A stretch of DNA of 24,384 nt from an uncultured Clostridia bacterium (GCA_937912175.1 CALDOU010000005.1:1-24384); one strand, 5' to 3'; shown: positions 1 to 8,550, numbered from the stretch's first letter. Notes: generated by a model from the sequence alone, not told the origin. Made by a program: numbers and translations.

Positions 1-15
1 TACCCATGTCAACAC
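1..15 (-). CDS. Possible 5' end of alanine racemase gene (partial, 5 codons)
   Basis: Only five codons are visible on the minus strand, starting with GTG at 15-13 and reading MLTWV. A GGTGGG Shine-Dalgarno-like site lies at 22-27, seven bases upstream. Alanine racemases often begin with a short (R/L)TWxEI-type stretch. In Clostridioides difficile the lipoprotein gene gerS is cotranscribed with alr2, and in Bacillus ydcC precedes alr. The lipoprotein gene directly upstream here therefore fits alr. The identification rests on five residues plus gene order, so it is a weak inference. The TTGACA-like bases inside it could instead be a promoter -35 box. Confidence 0.3.
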
Positions 16-100
16 TTTTTTCCCACCATTCCCTTCTTCTACCTTTTTTACAAACGCATTTAATATTATTGCTGTTTTATATGCAAAATGAAATAATTTC

Positions 101-610
101 TCACGCAAAATTAATTTCAGCTTCTTTAGAGGGAATATTTATTTTCAATATTTTTCCATTACTATCAGCAATCACTTCGAAATCAGTTCCGTCAATATTT
201 TTCTTAAATACTAATTTTTCATCTTGCTTGTTTATACTTTGCAATTTTTCTCCACTTTTAAGTGAATCAAGAGCCTTAACCATAAAATTGATTATGGATT
301 TTTCCTCCAATGGATTCAAACTATATTCCCCGGAAAGCTTTTTTTGTGAAATCACATATTTACCATTTTTAAATTCCAAGCTAAAGCCATCTAAATTTTC
401 GGGATAATTAAACGATATATTGGTAACACCCTCCGGCAAATGCATAATTTCGCCGCTATATTTACGTCCCCCTTCTTCTATTGAAAATTTACTTTCTATG
501 TTTGGATTTATTTTCAAGGAATCATTAATAAAATCCTTTTTACACCCCCCTAGTGAAACCGTTAAAAAACATAGCGTACTCAAAAAAATAATTTTTTTCT
601 TTAAAGACAA
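101..610 (-). CDS. Lipoprotein, GerS/YdcC-like (LolA-type fold suspected)
   Basis: This 169-residue secreted lipoprotein begins with a lysine-rich n-region and a hydrophobic core, followed by the lipobox LGGC, so the lipidated cysteine would be C23. The rest is beta-rich (SGEIMHLPEGV, GFSLEFKNGKYVIS, LVFKKNIDGTDFEVIADSNGKILKINI), as expected of a LolA/LppX-like half barrel. The start is TTG at 608-610, with AGGTGA at 618-623 seven bases upstream. The stop of nnrD (624-626) lies just beside this SD, so the two genes are probably translationally coupled. Known members of this family in spore formers include GerS of C. difficile, needed for cortex hydrolysis at germination, and B. subtilis YdcC. 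Assignment to GerS is by position and architecture; sequence similarity was not tested. Confidence 0.6.
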   Translation of the reverse strand: MSLKKKIIFLSTLCFLTVSLGGCKKDFINDSLKINPNIESKFSIEEGGRKYSGEIMHLPEGVTNISFNYPENLDGFSLEFKNGKYVISQKKLSGEYSLNPLEEKSIINFMVKALDSLKSGEKLQSINKQDEKLVFKKNIDGTDFEVIADSNGKILKINIPSKEAEINFA

Positions 611-623
611 ATTAAAATCACCT

Positions 624-1508
624 TTATTCTAATTTTAAAAATACATTCGGGAGATTTGCGACCAAATCAGTAGGAAGCATCGAAATTTCAGAATTTTTTT
701 TGCTACACTCGTCACCACTTTTCCCATGAATATGTACTCCGCAAACAGCCGCATCAATCGGAGAAAAATTTTGAGCCAAAAAAGAAGCCACTATTCCCGA
801 AAGGACATCTCCACTACCCCCTTTAGCCATTCCGACATTGCCCGTGGTATTTAAATAAATATTACCCGATAAATCGGATATTACCGTTTCGTAATCTTTA
901 AATACTGTTATTACTTTATATTGTTTGGAAAATTCCGCAACGCATTTTAATTTATTTTCCAATATAAAATCCACGCCTTTATTAATAAGCCTGGAAAATT
1001 CTTTGACGTGGGGTGTAATAACCACAGGCGCCTTAGCTTCTTTTAATATATTTATGTTTTCTGATATAACATTTATTCCATCAGCATCAATTAACATCGG
1101 AATGCTTGAATTGCGTATTAATTCATAAACAATCCTTTTGGTGTGCGCATTCCATCCCATTCCGCAACCTATTAAAACCGCAGAGCAATTTTGTAATTCT
1201 TTTAAAATTTTTCCCAAAGAACTCTCAAAGATAAAGCCGTCTTTCGATTCATTTAATATACAGAAAGTAGGTTCGGAAATTTTAACAGATAAACTCTTAT
1301 AAACAGAAGGCACTACTGCGGCCTTGACTAATCCCACACCGCATCTTACGGCAGCGGATGTACAAAAATATGCCGCCCCGGGCATTTCTTTGCTCCCACA
1401 AACACATAAAAGCTTTCCGAAATTACCTTTATTGAATTTTGGATTTCTTAAAGGTATTTTGCTTTTAACCATTTCAAAAGTTATTTTATTAAAATTATTT
1501 TTTCCCAT
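624..1508 (-). CDS. nnrD: ADP-dependent NAD(P)H-hydrate dehydratase
   Basis: This protein of about 294 residues matches the C-terminal YjeF (ribokinase-like) domain. It repairs hydrated NADH and NADPH (NADHX, NADPHX) by ADP-dependent dehydration in the cytoplasm. Visible family motifs are GKLLCVCGSKEMPGAA near the N terminus, the DADGIN and TPHVKEF segments in the middle, and the nucleotide-binding GMAKGGSGDVLSG loop near residue 230. The N-terminal epimerase domain found in fused YjeF/Nnr proteins is absent. The reading frame is open further upstream, but I prefer ATG 1506-1508 because GGAGGG sits seven bases before it. The gene lies between acpS and the lipoprotein gene, an order known from other Clostridia. 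Confidence 0.87.
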   Translation of the reverse strand: MGKNNFNKITFEMVKSKIPLRNPKFNKGNFGKLLCVCGSKEMPGAAYFCTSAAVRCGVGLVKAAVVPSVYKSLSVKISEPTFCILNESKDGFIFESSLGKILKELQNCSAVLIGCGMGWNAHTKRIVYELIRNSSIPMLIDADGINVISENINILKEAKAPVVITPHVKEFSRLINKGVDFILENKLKCVAEFSKQYKVITVFKDYETVISDLSGNIYLNTTGNVGMAKGGSGDVLSGIVASFLAQNFSPIDAAVCGVHIHGKSGDECSKKNSEISMLPTDLVANLPNVFLKLE

Positions 1509-1551
1509 AATCCAACCCTCCGTATTCCAATTATATTTTAAGATTAAATTA

Positions 1552-1947
1552 TCATTTATCTTTTGCAAAACACACGACAACTGCCGAAGCATATTCTTTA
1601 GTATGAGTTAAGCTTACCGAAAATTGAACTTTTTTGTCTTTTTGATATTTATCAACATACATTTTAGCGCTGTTTTTTAAGTGAATATAAGGTTTCCCTA
1701 ATTCATCTCTTAAAATCTGCACATCTTTCATTTTAAAATTTTTAAATCCGGTACCGATAGCTTTTGAAAAAGCTTCTTTGGCACAAAAATTCGCTGCCAC
1801 GCTCTTGATTGGAAAGTTCTTTTCTTTTAACTGAAAATATTCTTCTTCTCCCAATATAAAACTTAAAAAACTACCCTTTTTCATTGCTTTTTCTATTCTT
1901 GGTATTTCAACCATATCTATGCCTACAGATAAATCATCAAAAAACAA
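1552..1947 (-). CDS. acpS: Holo-[acyl-carrier-protein] synthase
   Basis: AcpS transfers the 4'-phosphopantetheine arm of CoA to the conserved serine of acyl carrier protein, activating it for fatty acid synthesis. The 131-residue length is normal for the trimeric AcpS family. Visible motifs are the N-terminal VGIDMVEIPRI with the metal-binding Asp at residue 11, the FCAKEAFSKAIGTGF helix with the second metal ligand Glu58, and SLTHTKEYASAVVV near the C terminus. The start is TTG 1945-1947. No better start exists upstream of the essential IDMVEI motif, and a GGAAGTG SD-like site lies just before it. recG ends 17 bases upstream, so the genes are probably cotranscribed. Confidence 0.92.
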   Translation of the reverse strand: MFFDDLSVGIDMVEIPRIEKAMKKGSFLSFILGEEEYFQLKEKNFPIKSVAANFCAKEAFSKAIGTGFKNFKMKDVQILRDELGKPYIHLKNSAKMYVDKYQKDKKVQFSVSLTHTKEYASAVVVCFAKDK

Positions 1948-1963
1948 AAAATCACTTCCGATA

Positions 1964-4042
1964 CTAAAATACTATATTTTTAATTTCAAAACTTCCGTCC
2001 GTCGTTTCCGGTTCCAAATTACTTTTTAAACGCTGTTTTATAAATTTATATTCAGCGTCAGACATTATCGAATCTATATTTATAATTTTTTCAACTTCTT
2101 TTTGTGCCGATTTCATTAATTCAACATCTTCATAAGATGTGGCAATCCCTATATTCGGCACACCATGCTGATTAACTCCGAAAAAATCTCCCGGACCACG
2201 AAGTTTTAAATCTTCTTCAGAAAGATAAAAACCGTCATTGGAAGCTGTAAGCGCATTAAATCTAAAAAACGAATCTTTACTTTTTGAGTCGGAAATTAAT
2301 ATACAATAAGATTTTTTATCGCTTCTTCCGACTCTTCCTCGAAGCTGATGTAATTGAGAAATTCCAAATCTTTCGGCATTTTCAATTATCATTATTTGTG
2401 CATTTGGAACATCAACACCTACTTCAATAACTGTAGTGGAAATCAAAATTTTTGTTTTTCCCTCAATAAAATTTTTCATAACTTCATCTTTTTCGGCCGA
2501 AGACATCTTTCCATGCAAAATATTTACTTCAGATTCATTGAATGCACTTTCCAACATTTTTTCTTTATATGTTTTAACATCCGCTATCTCATTTTCATTT
2601 TCTTCAATACATGCACAAACGATATATCCCTGTCCGCCGTTATCCACTATTTTTCTTAAAAAATTCCACGCTCTGTGCCGTTTTTGGCTATCCACTTTAA
2701 AAGTGTCTGTTTTTTGCCGTCCCGGAAGGGTTTCGTTAATTACAGAAATATCCAAATCGCCATACAATATCATAGCTAAAGTACGAGGAATAGGAGTTGC
2801 GGACATAACTAAAACATGGGGATTAATACCCTTTTTTATTAAGTTTTCACGTTGCTTAACGCCAAACCTATGCTGTTCATCCGTTACGATAAATCCCAAA
2901 TTTTTAAATATTACATTTTCCGAAATCAACGAATGCGTGCCTATTATTATATCCACGTTTCCATTTTGTATATCTCCCAAAACCTTATTTTTTTCTTTAA
3001 GCCTCATTGAGCCATATAAAACGCCAATGTTTATTTTTGAATTTTTATAAAAATTCAAAAATGTTTTATAATGCTGCAACGCTAAAATTTCAGTAGGAGC
3101 CATAATCGCAACCTGATATCCGTTTTTAGCAACATTATATGCCACAGAAGCCGCAACGGCTGTTTTACCTGAACCTACATCGCCCTGCAAAAGCCTATTC
3201 ATTGAAAATCCGCTTTGTAAATCAGCCAAGCACTCGGAGATAGACTTTTTTTGAGCATTAGTCAACTCAAAAGGCAACATTTTTTCAAATTGTGAAGAAA
3301 AATTTTCCGTGATTTTCACGCCGGTGCTTTGTCGAGCTCGCTTTTTAAGCAAACGCATATTCAATTGATATATAAAAAATTCTTCAAATACCAATCTTTT
3401 GCGAGCGGATTTTAAATCAAATCTATTTTTAGGAAAATGAATATTCCTAACCGCAAAATCCAAAGAACAAAGATTAACTTCATTTAAAATTTTATCAGGT
3501 AATGTTTCGGAAATTTTTTGCGGCAAAAGTTCCAGTGCATTTTTAACAAGCCCTGAAATTTTAGAGGAAGTAAGACCTTTTGTTTGATTATATACGGGAA
3601 ACAACGAAAGAAATTCATCGACTTTTTTTGTTTTCGGAGAAACAATTTCAAACTTAAAAGATGTTCCTTTTACGCTCCCTCGAAATAAATATTCTTTATT
3701 TTTAACCAAACTTTGCGGGGTATATTTATTGTTAAAAAAAACAATATCGGCAAAATTATATCCGTCCGTAGCTTCCAATTTATAAATAAATTTACCGCTC
3801 CGCAACCTCAATGTCTTTAAATCCGATAAAATTTTCAACTTTATACATCTCTCGCCTTTATTCACGGCTTCCGATAAGGTATAAATCGTTGTCCAATCTT
3901 CATAACTGCGAGGATAAAATTTAATTAAATCACCAATGGTGCTGATCCCAAGCCTGTTCAAACATTCCGCACTCTTTGGGCCAACACCTTTTAATTTTTC
4001 TATACTTATTTTAAACAAAGATGCCATATCAGGCACCCCCAT
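1964..4042 (-). CDS. recG: ATP-dependent DNA helicase RecG
   Basis: RecG remodels stalled replication forks and branch-migrates Holliday junctions. The 692-residue protein has the full architecture: an N-terminal helix-hairpin-helix-like LKGVGPKSA, an OB-fold wedge domain around residues 65-140, and superfamily 2 helicase motors. Helicase motifs are LQGDVGSGKTAVAA (Walker A, about 286-298), DEQH (388-391), LVMSATPIPRTLA, then EVGVDVPNA and HQLRGRVGRS in the C-terminal motor. Two ATG starts compete: 4042 and an in-frame ATG at 4025-4027. The latter gives 687 residues and has GGGGGTG eight bases upstream, so it may be the true start. A very GC-rich hairpin at 4054-4071 lies immediately upstream. 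Confidence 0.95.
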   Translation of the reverse strand: MGVPDMASLFKISIEKLKGVGPKSAECLNRLGISTIGDLIKFYPRSYEDWTTIYTLSEAVNKGERCIKLKILSDLKTLRLRSGKFIYKLEATDGYNFADIVFFNNKYTPQSLVKNKEYLFRGSVKGTSFKFEIVSPKTKKVDEFLSLFPVYNQTKGLTSSKISGLVKNALELLPQKISETLPDKILNEVNLCSLDFAVRNIHFPKNRFDLKSARKRLVFEEFFIYQLNMRLLKKRARQSTGVKITENFSSQFEKMLPFELTNAQKKSISECLADLQSGFSMNRLLQGDVGSGKTAVAASVAYNVAKNGYQVAIMAPTEILALQHYKTFLNFYKNSKINIGVLYGSMRLKEKNKVLGDIQNGNVDIIIGTHSLISENVIFKNLGFIVTDEQHRFGVKQRENLIKKGINPHVLVMSATPIPRTLAMILYGDLDISVINETLPGRQKTDTFKVDSQKRHRAWNFLRKIVDNGGQGYIVCACIEENENEIADVKTYKEKMLESAFNESEVNILHGKMSSAEKDEVMKNFIEGKTKILISTTVIEVGVDVPNAQIMIIENAERFGISQLHQLRGRVGRSDKKSYCILISDSKSKDSFFRFNALTASNDGFYLSEEDLKLRGPGDFFGVNQHGVPNIGIATSYEDVELMKSAQKEVEKIINIDSIMSDAEYKFIKQRLKSNLEPETTDGSFEIKNIVF

Positions 4043-4053
4043 AATTTAGAATC

Positions 4054-4071
4054 GCCCCCGTTTTCGGGGGC
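4054..4071 (-). promoter_or_regulatory. GC-only hairpin in front of recG
   Basis: The arms 4054-4060 (GCCCCCG) and 4065-4071 (CGGGGGC) pair perfectly across a four-base loop, which is striking in such AT-rich DNA. On the transcribed minus strand no U-run follows, so it is not a classical terminator for fakA. The recG SD (five G at 4036-4040) could alternatively pair with the C-arm. A role in mRNA stability, attenuation or recG translation control is inference. Confidence 0.55.
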
Positions 4072-4097
4072 TGTGTTTAATTTTATCTTCAAAACCT

Positions 4098-5771
4098 TTA
4101 ACTGTTTTCAGATGAAATAATAAAGTGGTATATCGGTTGTTGTCCGTTAATTACATTTATATCAATCGGATGATTTGCACCGGATTCGATTGAATTTTTA
4201 ACGGCTTCCGCCTGTTCTTCGGAAATTCCCTCACCATATATAATAGTAACAAATTCGGTTTCTTTATCAACCAATAAACTTCCCAGCTTACTTGCCGCTT
4301 TAACTGCGTCCTTTTCAGTAAATCTTAATTTACCGTCTTCCAAAGCCAAGATATCATCTTTTTGGATTTTAAATCCGCCAAATTCAGAATCACGAGCCGC
4401 AAAAGTCACTTGACCTGTCTTCACCTTAGAAGCACTCTCGGTCATTGCTTCCATATTTTCAGTAACTCCAGATTCTGAATTATAGGCTAAAACAGCGGAC
4501 ATTCCTTGAGCTACCGTTTTAGTCGGAACAATCACAACCGTACGGTCTTTTACTAAAGAAACCGCTTGCTGGGCAGACATAATAATATTTTTATTGTTCG
4601 GAAAAACATATACTGTTTTTGCGGGAGTCGCCAACACAGCCTCCACAATTTTATCCGTACTGGGGTTCATGGTTTGTCCGCCGCTTATAACGTTTTCACA
4701 ACCCAAATCTTTAAAAACTTTTATTATTCCTTCACCGGCAGCAACAGCAACAAAACCAACTTCATCTTCAGGTTCTTTCATTTCCAGAACCTCTTCGGTT
4801 TTTTCAACCGGAGTTTTATTTTTTTGCTGTTCTCCTGCCAAACGGTGTTGTTCTTTCATATTTTCAACTTTTACCGTTAAAAATTGACCGTATCTTAAGC
4901 CTTCCTCTAAAACTTTACCGGGATTTTCGGTATGTACATGAACTTTTATAATTTCTTCGTCATCTACCACTACGACGCAATCACCGATTTTTTGTAAATG
5001 CATTTTTAATTTTAAAGGCCTTAATTTGCAAAGCCTATTTCTTCTTACAATAAATTCGGTACAATATGTAAAATTAATGTCCTGGTCAAATTCCGCTGCG
5101 GCATTTCTGAAAACATCATCATTTTCGACGCTTTCTCCGCTTATTGTGGAATCTATAACAGTTCCGTCTTTAAAAACCGAAAGCATCCCCTCAAAAATCA
5201 AGCATAGTCCTTTGCCGCCCGCATCAACCACACCCGCTTTTTTTAAAACAGGAAGCAAATCCGGAGTTGACTTAAGGGCTTCTTGTGCCCCAGCACATAC
5301 TTCTTTCCATACATAAACAACATCATTATTGGTTTGAGCAGCTCTTTGAGCTCTTTCGGAGGCCACACGCCCGACTGTAAGCATAGTGCCTTCCGTGGGT
5401 TTAGTGACCGCACCGTAAGCGGCTTTTACGCCTATTTCCAAAGCACGAGCCATATCAAAACCATTAATAACTTCATTTTCTGAAAAAAGTTGCGAAAAAC
5501 CCCTGAAAAGTATTGAAAGTATTACACCCGAATTTCCTCTGGCGCCTCTTAAAAGTGCAGGAACAAAAGCTTTGATAACCTCACCCGCGGTGGCACTATC
5601 TTCAACATTTTTTAAAGCTTCCACAGCAGAAGAAATCGTCATAGACATATTTGTACCCGTATCTCCATCAGGCACAGGGAAAATATTAAGTTCATTAACA
5701 TGACTTTTATGTTTTAATATATTGTTAGCACCGGAAATAATTGCGTTTTTTAAACACAAACCGTTAACCAA
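4098..5771 (-). CDS. fakA: Fatty acid kinase ATP-binding subunit FakA (DAK2 domain protein YloV)
   Basis: FakA is the ATP-binding subunit that, with a FakB fatty-acid-binding partner, phosphorylates exogenous or recycled fatty acids to acyl-phosphate for phospholipid synthesis. The protein is about 557 residues (B. subtilis YloV is 553). It carries the N-terminal DAK2/DhaL motif FPVPDGDTGTNM, which supplies the Mg-ATP-binding aspartates, and GARGNSGVILSILFRGF. The middle and C-terminal domains follow (GGQTMNPSTDKIVEAV; VFPNNKNIIMSAQQA). I place the start at TTG 5769-5771, nine bases after GAGGAG. The upstream TTG at 5778-5780 directly abuts that SD and is too close. The usual upstream neighbour yloU (Asp23 family) is not here; ymdB precedes it, with a promoter in between. 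Confidence 0.9.
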   Translation of the reverse strand: MVNGLCLKNAIISGANNILKHKSHVNELNIFPVPDGDTGTNMSMTISSAVEALKNVEDSATAGEVIKAFVPALLRGARGNSGVILSILFRGFSQLFSENEVINGFDMARALEIGVKAAYGAVTKPTEGTMLTVGRVASERAQRAAQTNNDVVYVWKEVCAGAQEALKSTPDLLPVLKKAGVVDAGGKGLCLIFEGMLSVFKDGTVIDSTISGESVENDDVFRNAAAEFDQDINFTYCTEFIVRRNRLCKLRPLKLKMHLQKIGDCVVVVDDEEIIKVHVHTENPGKVLEEGLRYGQFLTVKVENMKEQHRLAGEQQKNKTPVEKTEEVLEMKEPEDEVGFVAVAAGEGIIKVFKDLGCENVISGGQTMNPSTDKIVEAVLATPAKTVYVFPNNKNIIMSAQQAVSLVKDRTVVIVPTKTVAQGMSAVLAYNSESGVTENMEAMTESASKVKTGQVTFAARDSEFGGFKIQKDDILALEDGKLRFTEKDAVKAASKLGSLLVDKETEFVTIIYGEGISEEQAEAVKNSIESGANHPIDINVINGQQPIYHFIISSENS

Positions 5772-5826
5772 TTGACACAACTCCTCAATTAAAGTTTATT
5801 ATTTTTTTAATTTAAAATCCATGCAC

Positions 5827-5855
5827 ATTTTAACTCATATAAAGTTCATATGCAA
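5827..5855 (-). promoter_or_regulatory. Predicted sigma-A promoter of the fakA-recG-acpS operon
   Basis: On the minus strand a -35 TTGCAT (5850-5855) is followed after exactly 17 bases by a -10 TAAAAT (5827-5832). This lies in the 84-base gap between the ymdB stop and the fakA SD. It suggests fakA and the genes below it form a transcription unit separable from rny-ymdB. Confidence 0.55.
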
Positions 5856-5864
5856 CAATTATTT

Positions 5865-6653
5865 TTAAACAATTCTAAAACGCTCCACCGAAGTGGTTTT
5901 CCCGCTTTTTTCATCCACATCAAAAATGACGCACTCCATTTTGCATTTTCCCTTGGCGTTTTCAAATCTTATGGGCATTCTGTTTTTTAATCTTCTTATT
6001 GAAAGTTCTTTTTTTACTCCCAATACCGAATCTATAACCCCTGTCATACCCACATCTGTAATATATCCGGTTCCTCTTGGCAAAATTTCTTCATCAGAAG
6101 TCTGAACATGAGTATGTGTTCCGAAAACAGCTGAAACTTTTCCATCGGAATAAAATCCGAAAGCCCTTTTTTCCGCTGTGGCTTCAGCATGAAAGTCCAC
6201 TATCCTTATTTTACAGTCATTGCACTGTTCCAAAACTTCATCCAGGGCATTAATCGGCAAAATCAAACTTTCCAAATATGCCACTCCCAGAATATTTATG
6301 ACCGCTATGTTCACGTCCTTAACTTTCACTTTACAAAATCCAACTCCGGGAGTATTTTTGTCGGGATAGTTATAAGGTCTTAAAATCTTTTTTGACTTGT
6401 CATTGATGTTGTCATTTAAAAATGGAAATATTTCTTTACGTCTAAAAGTATGATTGCCATTTGTAATTACATCCACGCCACTATCAAAAATACTACGGGC
6501 CGAATTCGGCAAAATGCCATTTCCTTCAGCGGAATTTTCTCCGTTGGCTACAACAAAGTCTACATTATGGTCTTCTTTAAAAAGCCTGAGTTTGTTTTTT
6601 AAAAAATCCGTACCGTTTTTTCCGACTATATCCCCTATAGCTAAAATTCTCAT
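5865..6653 (-). CDS. ymdB: YmdB-family metallophosphoesterase (TIGR00282)
   Basis: This 262-residue protein is a calcineurin-like phosphodiesterase of the YmdB family. In Bacillus the enzyme hydrolyses 2',3'-cyclic nucleotides and influences biofilm and motility decisions. Metal-site motifs are all visible: GDIVG with Asp8, ANGENSAEG with Glu39 and Asn40, NGNHTF with Asn67 and His68, FHAEAT with His155, and GTHTHVQTSDE with His180 and His182. The start is ATG 6651-6653 with AGGG five bases upstream. It lies 24 bases downstream of rny, the same rny-ymdB linkage seen in Bacillus, which supports both calls. Confidence 0.92.
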   Translation of the reverse strand: MRILAIGDIVGKNGTDFLKNKLRLFKEDHNVDFVVANGENSAEGNGILPNSARSIFDSGVDVITNGNHTFRRKEIFPFLNDNINDKSKKILRPYNYPDKNTPGVGFCKVKVKDVNIAVINILGVAYLESLILPINALDEVLEQCNDCKIRIVDFHAEATAEKRAFGFYSDGKVSAVFGTHTHVQTSDEEILPRGTGYITDVGMTGVIDSVLGVKKELSIRRLKNRMPIRFENAKGKCKMECVIFDVDEKSGKTTSVERFRIV

Positions 6654-6677
6654 TATTCCCTCACTGCGACTGTTACT

Positions 6678-8207
6678 TTATTTAGCATAATCTACTACAC
6701 GATTTTCTCTGATTACATTTACTTTTATTTGTCCGGGATATTCTAATTCTCCCTCTATTTTTTTGCATATATTTCTTGCAAGAGAAATCATACATTCATC
6801 ATCCACTACTTCCGGTTGAATCATAACCCTTACTTCACGGCCGGCTTGAATGGCATAACAACTTTGAACTCCGGCAAAAGAAGAAGCAAGTGTTTCAAGT
6901 TTTTCAAGCCTTTTTATATAATTCTCAAGATTTTCTCTTCTTGCACCGGGGCGACCGGCTGAAGCGGCATCAGCGGCTTGAAGTATAAACGCATATGCCG
7001 TTTTAGGTTCTATATCACCGTGATGAGAATGAATTGCATGAATAACATCCTCATTTTCTTTGTATTTTTTGGCAACATTAACGCCGAGCTCAATATGAGA
7101 ACCTTCAATTTCATGGTCAAGTGCTTTTCCAATGTCATGCAAAAGACCTATTTTTTTTGCCAAAGATGCATCTAAACCCAACTCTGCGGCAATCATCCCG
7201 CATAAATATCCCACTTCCATGGAATGATTTAAAACATTTTGACCATAGCTCGTTCTGTATTTTAACTTACCCAAAAGCTTTATTAATTCGGGATGAATTC
7301 CGTTAATTCCCATTTCTATTACTGCACGCTGACCTTCTTCTTTTATTTCTTTTTCAACGTCTCTACGTGCTTTATCAACCATTTCTTCAATTTTAGCGGG
7401 ATGAATTCTTCCATCTGAAATCAATCTTTCAAGCGCAACCCTTGCAATTTCCCTTCTGACCGGGTCAAAAGCCGAAAGTGTAATGGATTCAGGCGTATCA
7501 TCAATAATTAAATCAACACCCGTTAAATTTTCAATTGCACGAATATTTCTGCCTTCACGTCCTATAATACGACCTTTCATATCATCATTAGGAAGCGGAA
7601 CAACCGAAATGGTAGCCTCTGCAATTTGGTCGGAGGCGCATCTTTGTATAGCGACTGAAAGAATATCTCTCGCCTTTTTTTCGCATTCTTCTTTTAATTG
7701 TTGCTCAAAAATAGTAATTTTTAAAGCTTTTTCATGAACAAGTTCGTCTTGCAAACTTTCAAGCAAAAAATTTTTTGCCTGCGTTACTGAAAATCCGGAA
7801 ATCTTTTCGAGCATGTCAAATTGATTTTTCTTTATAACTTCAACTTCATTATACTTGTTTTCAATTTCTTCCGAGCGTTTATTCAAAGCCTCTTCTTTAA
7901 GTTCCAAATTTTCTATTTTCTTATCCAAATTTTCTTCTTTTTGCAAAATTCTTCTTTCTTGACGCTGAACATCTTTTCGGCGTTCGGAAAGTTCTTTTTC
8001 GGTATCATTCCTAAATTTGTGTACTTCTTCTTTACCTTCCAAAATTACTTCTTTTTTTTGAGTTTCTGCGAGTTCTTTAGCATTAAGAACTATCTTCTCC
8101 GCTTCTTTTTCAGCAGATAAAATAGATTTTTCCGCTTTAAATTTACGATATAACGCACCTAAAACAAAGGCAATGACGGCAACAATTACTGCTACTAATG
8201 ATGTCAT
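6678..8207 (-). CDS. rny: Ribonuclease Y
   Basis: RNase Y is the membrane-anchored endoribonuclease that starts decay of most mRNAs in many Firmicutes. From ATG 8205-8207 the protein has 509 residues. It has a single N-terminal membrane helix (about 2-22), a long charged coiled coil (about 25-170), a KH RNA-binding domain (GRIIGREG near 212-219) and an HD hydrolase domain with HD at 357-358 in LLHDIGKALDHE. The start is uncertain. The only good SD, GGAAGG, is 21 bases before this ATG and 12 bases before an in-frame TTG three codons upstream. A longer TTG start at 8268-8270 lacks an SD. The gene is led by a long untranslated region. Confidence 0.95.
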   Translation of the reverse strand: MTSLVAVIVAVIAFVLGALYRKFKAEKSILSAEKEAEKIVLNAKELAETQKKEVILEGKEEVHKFRNDTEKELSERRKDVQRQERRILQKEENLDKKIENLELKEEALNKRSEEIENKYNEVEVIKKNQFDMLEKISGFSVTQAKNFLLESLQDELVHEKALKITIFEQQLKEECEKKARDILSVAIQRCASDQIAEATISVVPLPNDDMKGRIIGREGRNIRAIENLTGVDLIIDDTPESITLSAFDPVRREIARVALERLISDGRIHPAKIEEMVDKARRDVEKEIKEEGQRAVIEMGINGIHPELIKLLGKLKYRTSYGQNVLNHSMEVGYLCGMIAAELGLDASLAKKIGLLHDIGKALDHEIEGSHIELGVNVAKKYKENEDVIHAIHSHHGDIEPKTAYAFILQAADAASAGRPGARRENLENYIKRLEKLETLASSFAGVQSCYAIQAGREVRVMIQPEVVDDECMISLARNICKKIEGELEYPGQIKVNVIRENRVVDYAK

Positions 8208-8314
8208 AAGATTCAAATTACTACACAACCTTCCAGATACATTAAAACCGATGCAATAATTTATATTCAACTGATTTTTTAATTAAAAAAATAAATCATT
8301 AATACAAAAACACT

Positions 8315-8336
8315 AAAAAGCCAATGACAGCTTTTT
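8315..8336. other. Hairpin in the rny leader
   Basis: AAAAAGC at 8315-8321 pairs with GCTTTTT at 8330-8336 across eight bases. In the minus-strand transcript it lies within the untranslated leader of rny and is followed by a short U-rich stretch. It could be a weak attenuator or an RNA processing site. Pairing is mainly A-U, so stability is modest. The rest of the 8208-8446 stretch is AT-rich, and I see no ORF or known riboswitch in it. Confidence 0.35.
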
Positions 8337-8446
8337 AAAGTTTTTTGATGTTTTATTCACAATATATATTTAAACATTACATTCGGCTATAAAGTACTTA
8401 TTTAAAATTTATTTTTAAAAAAATATATCATTAAAAATACAACTTA

Positions 8447-8476
8447 ATTTTATTACTAAAGCAGGTATTATGTCAA
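8447..8476 (-). promoter_or_regulatory. Predicted promoter of rny with a long leader
   Basis: The minus strand carries a perfect -35 TTGACA (8471-8476) and a -10 TAAAAT (8447-8452) with an 18-base spacer. The transcript would start near 8440, giving a leader of about 230 bases before the rny ATG. Confidence 0.55.
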
Positions 8477-8502
8477 GAAATATAAATATTAGAATTCTCG
8501 AT

Positions 8503-8531
8503 TCAAAAATGTAATTATTTCACATTTTTGA
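8503..8531. promoter_or_regulatory. Perfect 10-bp dyad between divergent promoters (operator candidate)
   Basis: TCAAAAATGT at 8503-8512 is repeated inverted as ACATTTTTGA at 8522-8531, with a nine-base centre. It lies between the rny -35 (ending at 8476) and the candidate plus-strand -35 (8551). This is where a shared repressor or activator site would be expected. I do not recognise the sequence as a named operator. Confidence 0.4.
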
Positions 8532-8550
8532 GTAAAATTTAATTAAAGTA

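Noticed and set aside
6..407. 133-residue plus-strand ORF
   Set aside because: It lies antisense to the lipoprotein gene, which has a lipobox and SD. Its composition (Phe/Leu/Ser-rich) is typical of a complement shadow.
2436..3050. 204-residue plus-strand ORF inside recG
   Set aside because: Antisense to intact helicase motifs, with no SD and shadow-like composition.
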